In this document: piece after piece, positions 57,438 to 64,000 of the stretch | Numbering within the stretch: position 1 is the stretch's first letter | How the letters are laid out: each line of letters opens with the position of its first letter | Assembly: GCF_024391045.1 (NCBI RefSeq) | Contig: NZ_JANFCZ010000021.1 | Span: 1-64,000 of the forward strand | DNA: 64,000 nucleotides | Direction of reading: 5' to 3' | Source of the DNA: Pseudarthrobacter sulfonivorans | GTDB taxonomy: Bacteria; Actinomycetota; Actinomycetes; Actinomycetales; Micrococcaceae | The notes under the pieces: model-generated | Told to the model about the DNA's origin: nothing | Database searches by the model: none | The model's input: the letters and a program-made list of their open reading frames with translations, nothing else | Translations under genes and position numbers: made by a program

Positions 57438-59531
57438 ATGGCCAAAGGTATATACGTCAGCGCAACCACTCCGGGCTCGGGCAAGTCGTTAGTGGCCCTG
57501 GGCCTCGCGGACACCCTGCACCGGCATGCGGACCGGATCGGCTTCTTCAAGCCGGTGGTCCACGGCCAGGACGCGGCGGATGATCCCATGGTGGCCCTGA
57601 TGAAGGCACGTTTCGGGCTCGACGACGACCGGTGCCGCGGCGGCCTGACATCCGCCGAGGTGCGCGCCCTCCTCGCAGACGGAAAGCGGGCGGACATCGA
57701 CGCGCGCTGCGTGGAGATCTTCGCCGAGATCGCCAGGCATTGCGACGTGGTGATCGTGGAGGGGACGGACCTCACCGGCCAGGATGCCGCCGTCGAGTTT
57801 GACCTGAACGCCCGGCTGGCCAACAACCTCGCCGCCCCCGTAGTGGCGGTGGTGGGTGCCAAGGGGCTCAGCGTGTCCGAGGCGGCGGCCGCCGTCGAGG
57901 TTGCCCGCAAGGAGCTGATCGCGGAGAAATGTTCGCTGCTGGCCATCATGGTGAACCGGGCCGACGCACGCCTGGTGGACCGGATCGCCGCCGAGGTGAC
58001 GGTGGGAGCTTCCGGCCGGCCGGTTTACGTCCTGCCCGAACTGGAGGAGATCGCCCGGCCCACCACCGGCGAGGTGGCCGCGGCCCTGGGTGTGCGGCAG
58101 ATCGCGGGCCGTGCGGACATGGAACGCGACGTGAAGGACATCAAGGTGGCCGCCATGAACGTGGGCAACTTCCTGAACGTGCTGGATGAGGGTGCGCTGG
58201 TGATCGTGCCCGGCGACCGCGCTGACGTGATGGTGGCCTGCCTGGCGTCGTCGTTCTCGCCGGAATTCCCGGTGCCTTCGGCGCTGATCCTCACCGGCGG
58301 CCTGGCGCCCGACGCCAACATCTACCCGCTCCTCGCGCAGGCCCCCTTCCCTGTGTTTTCCGCCGGCGAGGACACGTACATGACGGCCAAACGCGTCTCC
58401 GAAGTCCGGAGCGAGATCTGGTCCGGTCACCGCCGCAAGGTGGCCTCCGCCCTGGGCCTCTGGTCCAAGCGCGTGGACGAGACTGAACTGGTGGAACGCC
58501 TCCACCTGCCCCGCCTGGAACGCATGACGCCACTGCGGTTCCTGCATGACCTGATCGAGCGCGCCCGCGCGCAGCGGAGGCATGTGGTGCTGCCGGAAGG
58601 GACGGACGTGCGGATCCTGCGGGCCGCGGAAATCCTGCACCGCCGCGACGTCTGCGACCTCACCCTGCTGGGGCCCGAACCGGACGTCCGCGAGTTGGCC
58701 GCGGCCAACGGGATCGACTTGTCCGGCATTAACATCGTGGACCCGGCCACCTCGGAGCTGCGCCAACAGTTCGCCGAAAAGTACGCCGAACTGCGCGCGC
58801 ACAAGGGCGTGGACCTGGCCAAGGCGCTGGAAATCATGCAGGACGGCAGCTATTTCGGCACCATGATGGTCCAGCTGGGCGTGGTGGACGGCATGGTGTC
58901 CGGCGCCGCGCACACCACCGCGCACACCATCCGTCCGGCCCTGGAGTTCGTCAAAACCCGCGACGGCGTAAAGATTGTCTCGTCGGTGTTCCTGATGCTG
59001 ATGCCGGACCGTGTGCTGGTCTACGGCGACTGTGCCGTGAACCCGGACCCCAACGTCGAGCAGCTGGCGGATATTGCGCTTGCCTCGGCGGAGACCGCCG
59101 CGCAGTTCGGCGTGGAGCCGCGGGTTGCCATGCTGTCGTACTCCACCGGCGCCTCGGGCTCCGGCGGGGCCGTGGACGAAGTCCGGCAGGCCACCGAACT
59201 GGTGCGTCAGCGCCGCCCGGATCTCGCCGTCGAAGGTCCCATCCAGTACGACGCCGCCGTGGATGCCTCCATCGCGGAGTCCAAAATGCCGGGCTCATCG
59301 GTCGCGGGGCAGGCGACCGTCTTTATCTTCCCGGACCTCAACACCGGCAACAACACGTACAAGGCGGTGCAGCAGAGTTCGGGGGCGGTCGCCGTCGGGC
59401 CTGTCCTGCAGGGCCTCCGCAAGCCGGTCAACGACCTCTCCCGCGGCTGCACCGTGGAGGACATCGTGAACACGGTGGCCATCACCGCGATCCAGGCGCA
59501 GGTGCCGGTCCCGGCGGCCGTTGAGGCATGA
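57438..59531 (+). CDS. pta: Phosphate acetyltransferase
   Basis: Pta interconverts acetyl-CoA and acetyl phosphate. The 697-residue form has an N-terminal P-loop domain (YVSATTPGSGKSLVALGLAD at 5-24) of the BioD-like type, a DRTGG middle domain, and a C-terminal PTA_PTB catalytic domain (VVLPEGTDVRILRAAEILHR; MLSYSTGASGSGGAVDEV; ATVFIFPDLNTGNNTYKAVQ). AAAGGGCGGACC precedes the ATG. Its natural partner ackA starts at 63926, but a regulator module lies between. Confidence 0.95.
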   Translation: MAKGIYVSATTPGSGKSLVALGLADTLHRHADRIGFFKPVVHGQDAADDPMVALMKARFGLDDDRCRGGLTSAEVRALLADGKRADIDARCVEIFAEIARHCDVVIVEGTDLTGQDAAVEFDLNARLANNLAAPVVAVVGAKGLSVSEAAAAVEVARKELIAEKCSLLAIMVNRADARLVDRIAAEVTVGASGRPVYVLPELEEIARPTTGEVAAALGVRQIAGRADMERDVKDIKVAAMNVGNFLNVLDEGALVIVPGDRADVMVACLASSFSPEFPVPSALILTGGLAPDANIYPLLAQAPFPVFSAGEDTYMTAKRVSEVRSEIWSGHRRKVASALGLWSKRVDETELVERLHLPRLERMTPLRFLHDLIERARAQRRHVVLPEGTDVRILRAAEILHRRDVCDLTLLGPEPDVRELAAANGIDLSGINIVDPATSELRQQFAEKYAELRAHKGVDLAKALEIMQDGSYFGTMMVQLGVVDGMVSGAAHTTAHTIRPALEFVKTRDGVKIVSSVFLMLMPDRVLVYGDCAVNPDPNVEQLADIALASAETAAQFGVEPRVAMLSYSTGASGSGGAVDEVRQATELVRQRRPDLAVEGPIQYDAAVDASIAESKMPGSSVAGQATVFIFPDLNTGNNTYKAVQQSSGAVAVGPVLQGLRKPVNDLSRGCTVEDIVNTVAITAIQAQVPVPAAVEA

Positions 59532-59618
59532 GGTTTTCCAGACTCAAACGTCCGACGGCGGCACCTGGCATTGGTCAAAACGTGCGGTGCCGCCGTCGCC
59601 TAGGTTGAACGGGACCGG

Positions 59619-62399
59619 ATGAAGCGATCGTTGGTTGCCACGAAGCTTTATGTTCCCGCGCCGCGCCGGGGGTTTGTGGCACGCCCGCGGCTGCGGGAGA
59701 AGCTGCGGCTCGGCGCGGAGTGCGGGCTGACGCTTGTTTCCGCGCCCGCGGGGTTTGGGAAGACCGCGCTCCTTGCGGACTGGTTGGCCGGCGAGGACCG
59801 CCGGGTTGCGTGGCTTTCCCTGGATCCGGCGGACAGTGAGCCCGCCTCCTTCTGGAGTTACGTCGTCGCGTCTTTGCAGGGCGTACTGCCGGGCGTCGGT
59901 GCGGGGGCGCTGGAGCTCCTCGGGTCCTCGCCGTCGGCCACGGAGCTCATTCTCGCCTCCCTGGTGAACGACCTGGCGGCCGTGACGCAGGACGTTTGGT
60001 TGGTGCTGGACGACTATCACGCCGTGGACAGCCAGGCGCTGCGTCCCGGCATGACCTACTTCGTGGAACACCTTCCGCCGCACGTGCACGTGGTGCTGAG
60101 CACCCGGTCGGATCCCGATCTGCCGCTGTCGCGGTGGCGGGTGCGGGGCGATCTGGCGGAAATCCGCGCCGCCGACCTGAGGTTCACCCCGGACGAGACC
60201 GCGGCATTTTTCAACGATGTGGAGGGGCTGGGCCTGGCAGCCGGGCAGGTGTCCACCTTGGAACAACGCACCGAGGGATGGATTGCCGCGCTCCAGCTGG
60301 CCGCGCTGTCGCTCCGGGACCGTGACGACACTGCCGGATTCATCGAGCGCTTCGCCGGGAACGACCGGTACATCGTGGACTACCTCGTGGAGGAGGTCCT
60401 GGAGCATCAGCCGGCTGCCGTGCGCAGTTTCCTCCTCGACACGGCGGTTTTGTCCAGGCACACCGGCCCGCTCTGCGACGCCGTGACCGGCCGGGACGAC
60501 GGGTCCGCCATGCTGGTGTCGCTCGAACGCGCCAACCTTTTTGTCATCCCGCTGGACGGCCGGCGCGAGTGGTACCGCTACCACCATCTATTCGCCGACG
60601 TGCTGCGCGGACGGCTGCTCAGCGAGGAGCCCGGCCGGATTCCCCTGCTCCATCAGCGGGCCAGCGTCTGGTTCGAGTCGCAGGGACATGCTGAAGACGC
60701 GGTCCGGCACGCGCTCGCCGGCCGTGACTTTGACCGGGCTGCGCAGCTGGTGGAATTGGCCGTGCCGGTGCTGCGGCGCAACCGCCAGGATGCTGTGCTG
60801 TTCGGCTGGCTCAAGGAACTGCCGGATGCCGCCATCCGCAGGAACCCGGTGCTCAGTGTGTTCTATGGCGGAATGCTCATGGTTACCGGCGATCTCGCGG
60901 GGGCGCAGCAGCGGCTTGACGACGCCGACCGTGCGCTGGCGGAAGCTGCACCTGCCGCAGGGGAGTCCGGACCGGCGCACCCGGCAGCCAGCGAGGAGCT
61001 CGCGATGCTGCCGGCCACGATCGCCACGTACCGGGCGTCGCTCGCGCAGGCCGCGGGTGACGTGGCCGGCACCTCGGCGCACGCCCGGAACGCCTTGGCA
61101 CTGGCGGGACCGCACCATCATCTTGCGCGGGGCGCTGCGGCCGCCTTTCTGGGGCTTGCCGCGTGGGCGGAAGGCGATGTGCGGCGTGCGCTGGAGACCT
61201 TCACCCAGGCCGTTGCGAGCCTGCACGCTGCCGGGAACCTGCTGGACGAGCTCAGCAGCACTGTCATCCTTTCGGACCTGTGGCAGGTGGCTGGCCGGCC
61301 CGGCGAAGCGCGGCGGCTGTGCCAAAATGCGCTGCAGCAGGCCGAAGCCCGCGGCGAAGCCATGGTGCGTGCGAGCGCCGAGCTGCACGTCGCCCTCAGT
61401 GAGCTCTGCCGTCAGTCCGGCGACCTTCGGGGTGCACTTGAGCACCTCGAGGCGGCCGCGCCCTTCGTCGACAAAGGTCCCATGACCGAAAGCCGCTACC
61501 GGTGGTTCGTCGCGAAGGGCCTGGTTGCCCAGGAGGAGGGTGACCCCGGCCAGACCATCAAGTACCTGGACCAGGCCGAGCAGCTTTTCCGGCCCGGCTT
61601 CTTCCCGGAGGTGCGCCCCATCCCGGCGATCAAGGCCAGGGTCCTGATACGCGAGGGTGACCTGGCCGGTGCAGCCACCTGGGCACGCGCGGCAGGGGTG
61701 ATGGCCTCCGATGGCGCCGACTACCTGCACGAATACAGCCACCTCACCCTGGTCCGGCTCCTCATTGCGCAGCAGGACCGGCCGCATGCCGGCGCCGCCC
61801 AGGCTGCCCTTGACCTGCTGGACCGGTTGCTCGCGGAGGCGGCCGCGTCCGGCCGTACGGGCAGCGTGGTGGAAATCCGCATGCTGCAGGCCCTTGCGCT
61901 TGATGCTCTGGGCCATGACGCTCTCGGGCATGGCCGGCAGGCGCATGAGGCTCTTGCTGCTGCGCTCGCCGGCGCGGCCGAGCCGGACGAGTACGTGCGG
62001 CTGTTCCTGGACGAGGGGCCGCCCCTGCTTGATCTGCTGCGCGGCGTTGTCAGTCAGGCATCGAATGCTGCAACGCACGACGGCGGTGCTGCCGCCCACG
62101 CACGGCGTCTGCTCGCCCTGGGTGCGCCTGCGCAGCCGGTACCACCGAGGCCTGTACCTCCGCACTCGGTGCCGTCACGCCCGGGGGAGGAACCGCCGTC
62201 GGACGTTGACCCGCTGAGCGAGCGGGAACTGCAGGTCCTCAGGCTCCTCGACAGCGAGCTGAGCGGGCCGGAAATCGCCCGCGCCCTGTTCATTTCGCAC
62301 AACACGTTGCGGACACACACTAAACACATCTTCACCAAGCTCGGCGTGAGCAGCCGCAGGGCGGCCGTACGCCGCGCCCGCGAGAGCGGCCTGCTGTAG
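59619..62399 (+). CDS. MalT-like LuxR family activator
   Basis: The 926-residue LAL regulator has a STAND ATPase: Walker A in VSAPAGFGKTALLADWL (42-49), Walker B in VWLVLDDYHAVDS near 126, then TPR-like repeats and a C-terminal LuxR helix-turn-helix (LSERELQVLRLLDSELSGPE and ALFISHNTLRTHTKHI). Such proteins bind ATP and an inducer and then activate by stacking on direct repeats. A -10-like TAGGTT (59601-59606) gives a very short leader. The next operon, with repeats TTCACCCTGC and a perfect dyad, is the likely target. The inducer is unknown. Confidence 0.92.
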   Translation: MKRSLVATKLYVPAPRRGFVARPRLREKLRLGAECGLTLVSAPAGFGKTALLADWLAGEDRRVAWLSLDPADSEPASFWSYVVASLQGVLPGVGAGALELLGSSPSATELILASLVNDLAAVTQDVWLVLDDYHAVDSQALRPGMTYFVEHLPPHVHVVLSTRSDPDLPLSRWRVRGDLAEIRAADLRFTPDETAAFFNDVEGLGLAAGQVSTLEQRTEGWIAALQLAALSLRDRDDTAGFIERFAGNDRYIVDYLVEEVLEHQPAAVRSFLLDTAVLSRHTGPLCDAVTGRDDGSAMLVSLERANLFVIPLDGRREWYRYHHLFADVLRGRLLSEEPGRIPLLHQRASVWFESQGHAEDAVRHALAGRDFDRAAQLVELAVPVLRRNRQDAVLFGWLKELPDAAIRRNPVLSVFYGGMLMVTGDLAGAQQRLDDADRALAEAAPAAGESGPAHPAASEELAMLPATIATYRASLAQAAGDVAGTSAHARNALALAGPHHHLARGAAAAFLGLAAWAEGDVRRALETFTQAVASLHAAGNLLDELSSTVILSDLWQVAGRPGEARRLCQNALQQAEARGEAMVRASAELHVALSELCRQSGDLRGALEHLEAAAPFVDKGPMTESRYRWFVAKGLVAQEEGDPGQTIKYLDQAEQLFRPGFFPEVRPIPAIKARVLIREGDLAGAATWARAAGVMASDGADYLHEYSHLTLVRLLIAQQDRPHAGAAQAALDLLDRLLAEAAASGRTGSVVEIRMLQALALDALGHDALGHGRQAHEALAAALAGAAEPDEYVRLFLDEGPPLLDLLRGVVSQASNAATHDGGAAAHARRLLALGAPAQPVPPRPVPPHSVPSRPGEEPPSDVDPLSERELQVLRLLDSELSGPEIARALFISHNTLRTHTKHIFTKLGVSSRRAAVRRARESGLL

Positions 62400-62407
62400 G
62401 GGCCCGC

Positions 62408-62479
62408 TTCACCCTGCAAGGTTCACCCTGCCAGTCACATCATGGGGTGATGCCCGCTCACCCCTCCGCTCCCTACGTT
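62408..62479 (+). promoter_or_regulatory. MalT-type operator and promoter of the 62534 gene
   Basis: Direct repeats TTCACCCTGC start at 62408 and 62422 (14-base phase). Then GGGGTGA-N7-TCACCCC (62444-62464) is a perfect dyad, and -10-like TACGTT (62474-62479) follows ten bases on. The TCACCC half-site is common to both. The same CCCTACGTT context occurs before the iniB-like gene. Confidence 0.65.
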
Positions 62480-62533
62480 GGAGTTAGCCGGCAGCGCCCC
62501 CGCTGCCGGAGACCATCATTCAGGGAGCCGGAC

Positions 62534-63208
62534 ATGTCCATCACCACCACCAAACTCACCCGCTGGGCAGGCCTGAGCGCCGCTGCCGCGGGCCTGCTGT
62601 TCATCGGCGTCCAGATCAACCATCCCCACCTGGACGCAGACTTCGCCGCCACCACGGAGTACACGGTCCGCCAAAGCCTGAAGATACTCATGGCCGGCCT
62701 GTCGCTGATCGGCATCACCGGCATGTACCTGCGGCAGGTGGCACAGGCGGGAGCGCTGGGGCTGATCGGATACCTCGTGTTCGGTGCGGGCTACCTCATC
62801 ATGATGAGCATGGAGGTCATCGGTGCGGTTGTCCTGCCAACCGTCGCCCGCAGCGAACCCGGCTATGTCAACGACGTTTTCGCCACGGTGATGGGCGATC
62901 CCGTGGCCGGCGATATCGGCCTGATGTTCGGGCTGAACCTGGCCTCCGCCGTCACGTTCCTCGGCGGCGGACTCCTGTTTGGCATTGCCCTGTTCCGCGC
63001 GAAGGTGCTGGCCCGGTGGGCGGCGGCGCTGCTCGCCGTCGGAGCCGTGGCCACCCTGGCGCTCCCGCTGCTGCCGCAGGTCAACGACAGGCTGTTCGCG
63101 CTGCCCATCGGCGTGGCGTTGATCGGCCTGGGGTACTCGCTGTGGAGCGGCCTGCGGACACCGGCTGTGCAGGCCTCGGCCCCTGTCGATCAAGTGAGGG
63201 TCCAGTGA
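62534..63208 (+). CDS. Small polytopic membrane protein, likely target of the MalT-like activator
   Basis: The 224-residue protein has about six helices: LSAAAAGLLFIGVQI, SLKILMAGLSLIGITGMYLR, ALGLIGYLVFGAGYLIMMSM, LNLASAVTFLGGGLLFGIAL, WAAALLAVGAVATLALPLLP and LPIGVALIGLGYSLWSGL. No enzyme motif is apparent. ATG 62534 has GGGAG seven bases ahead. Its stop overlaps the next start (GTGA). The clear operator upstream and the LuxR neighbour argue for co-ordinated expression. The function is unknown. Confidence 0.82.
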   Translation: MSITTTKLTRWAGLSAAAAGLLFIGVQINHPHLDADFAATTEYTVRQSLKILMAGLSLIGITGMYLRQVAQAGALGLIGYLVFGAGYLIMMSMEVIGAVVLPTVARSEPGYVNDVFATVMGDPVAGDIGLMFGLNLASAVTFLGGGLLFGIALFRAKVLARWAAALLAVGAVATLALPLLPQVNDRLFALPIGVALIGLGYSLWSGLRTPAVQASAPVDQVRVQ

Positions 63209-63429
63209 CTGCCTCGCCGGAGCGGCCGGTGCCCGTCGAGTACGAGATCCGCGTCGGCGGGCACCTTGGCTCCCGCTGGTCGGCCTGGTTCGAGGACCTC
63301 ACCCTGACCAGCGACGGCGACGGCACAACCCGGATGCGCGGCCATCTGCCGGATCAGGCCGCGCTCTACGGGGTGCTGACGAAGGTCCGCGACCTGGGGC
63401 TGGTCCTCATCTCGGTGGAAAGCCGGTAG
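63205..63429 (+). CDS. Small conserved protein coupled to the membrane protein
   Basis: The 74-residue product begins at GTG 63205, one base before the previous stop. Its core is YEIRVGGHLGSRWSAWFEDL and ends VLTKVRDLGLVLISVE. It is the type of small protein often found beside LAL regulators in Actinobacteria; the GH.GSRWSAWF pattern recurs there. It is too short to hold an enzyme and may be a partner or sensor. A hairpin follows the stop. Confidence 0.78.
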   Translation: MTASPERPVPVEYEIRVGGHLGSRWSAWFEDLTLTSDGDGTTRMRGHLPDQAALYGVLTKVRDLGLVLISVESR

Positions 63430-63432
63430 GAA

Positions 63433-63491
63433 GCGAGATGGCACTTCGCGGCAATGTTTCCCGAAAACACTGCCGTGAAGTGCCATCTCGC
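63433..63491. terminator. Hairpin between convergent genes
   Basis: GCGAGATGGCACTTC (63433-63447) pairs perfectly with GAAGTGCCATCTCGC (63477-63491), with further pairing inside. It separates the small plus-strand gene from the minus-strand hypothetical gene. Confidence 0.75.
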
Positions 63492-63511
63492 GGAGGAGGG
63501 AAAAGCGGGCT

Positions 63512-63790
63512 TCAGCTGTTCTCAGGCTTGGCGACGCTTTCCGGGTCCTCCTGCTGGGCAGGCTCGTCGGACAGGCCCTCCGGGGTGAGGTCCAGGTTTT
63601 GCGGGTCCTCGGGCTGTTCCGCGGGGTCCCCGGTCTCGGCTGCTTTGGGCTTGCCGGTGTCATCGAGGGCCGGGTTGGCGCCCTCGACGCCGGTGGGGTC
63701 CTGTGTTCCGCCGGTGTTCGCTGAATCCGTTGTGCCGGAGCCAGTGGTGTCCGGGCTGGTGTTGTCGGGCTGAGTGGTGTCATTCGGCAT
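63512..63790 (-). CDS. Acidic, disordered hypothetical protein
   Basis: The 92-residue product is rich in Asp, Glu, Thr, Pro and Gly (MPNDTTQPDNTSPDTTGSG) with no hydrophobic segment or recognisable domain. An AGAGAGGGACTTCC-type site precedes the ATG at 63788-63790. Acidic coding composition on the minus strand and an in-frame start with a binding site favour a real gene. The function is unknown. Confidence 0.6.
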   Translation of the reverse strand: MPNDTTQPDNTSPDTTGSGTTDSANTGGTQDPTGVEGANPALDDTGKPKAAETGDPAEQPEDPQNLDLTPEGLSDEPAQQEDPESVAKPENS

Positions 63791-63925
63791 GGAAGTCCCT
63801 CTCTGCGAAGTGCAACGTGTCCACCGACTCTATGCAGGCTGCCCGGCCGGTGCAATGGCAGGCGGCAAGCCCCCTGCCTGCATATAGTGGCAGTAACCGC
63901 CAAAGCAAGGCTCAGGAGGCCCCGC

Positions 63926-64000
63926 ATGCTTGTGCTCGTCATCAATTCCGGCTCGTCCTCGCTCAAGTACCAGGTGCGCGATGTCGCCGCCGGCAGTGTG
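63926..64000 (+). CDS. ackA: Acetate kinase, 5' end only
   Basis: The window ends after 25 codons. They read MLVLVINSGSSSLKYQVRDV, the exact AckA opening with the N-terminal acetokinase phosphate loop VINSGSSSLK. CAGGAGG precedes ATG 63926. It converts acetyl phosphate and ADP to acetate and ATP, together with the pta product encoded 4.4 kb upstream. Confidence 0.93.
   Translation, partial: MLVLVINSGSSSLKYQVRDVAAGSV

Noticed and set aside
63190..63966. 258-codon minus-strand ORF spanning the ackA start
   Set aside because: Shadow of the small proteins and ackA; it has no binding site and crosses a strong hairpin.

Overview
The window is high-GC actinobacterial chromosome and most resembles Arthrobacter/Pseudarthrobacter (Micrococcales). 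This is inferred from protein style, from gene order and from the many leaderless genes (TAnnnT followed by 6-7 nt and a start codon). No rRNA, tRNA, CRISPR array, insertion sequence or prophage was seen. Nearly all of the sequence is coding, and long antisense ORFs are GC-rich shadows.

0-11.7 kb is conserved core. A class I DAHP synthase lies behind a Trp/Tyr/Phe-rich leader peptide and hairpin. It is followed by a small excisionase-type HTH protein, ribosomal protein bS22, a HAD-IB phosphatase, a glutaredoxin, Rex, two Pro/Gln-rich membrane proteins, YceI, and a phosphatase-TlpA-CcdA-ResB-CcsB operon for cytochrome c maturation. The men genes (menA, menE, menB) resume at 22-25 kb.

11.8-20.8 kb interrupts this core with the most unusual locus: a membrane-anchored Hsp70-like ATPase without a substrate-binding domain, a LuxR regulator without an ATPase domain, an IniB-like Asp/Asn/Ser repeat protein, and two dynamin-family GTPases (IniA/IniC-like). 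A promoter with phased G/C-run boxes precedes the iniB-like gene. I read this as one membrane-remodelling or envelope-stress system.

20.8-42.2 kb is mixed housekeeping and accessory: PLDc_N and DUF4229 proteins, the men genes, an intramembrane protease, an Nramp transporter, an ABC-F protein, an amino-acid permease, a dienelactone hydrolase, CsbD, a pentapeptide protein, GNAT, a secreted SGNH hydrolase, a Tyr phosphatase, a sortase-E-type surface protease, VOC and cupin proteins, and an MHS transporter. It ends in a deletion scar where remnants of a DUF4188 gene and a TetR gene meet head to head.

42.2-57.2 kb is a catabolic island: acyl-CoA dehydrogenase, two MaoC hydratases, split biotin-dependent acyl-CoA carboxylase, EthD, MBL hydrolase, SDR, Old Yellow Enzyme, TetR, MHS transporter, acyl-CoA ligase, FAH-family hydrolase and a CitE/HpcH lyase. 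Five sites with the core ACAAACGCTTGT in its three divergent promoter regions mark it as one TetR regulon. The substrate is unknown but probably a branched or alicyclic acid.

57.4-64 kb holds pta and the start of ackA, separated by a MalT-like LuxR activator and its apparent two-gene target operon, which has a clear operator. Two copies of a 97-bp palindromic repeat and many perfect hairpins mark gene ends through the window.
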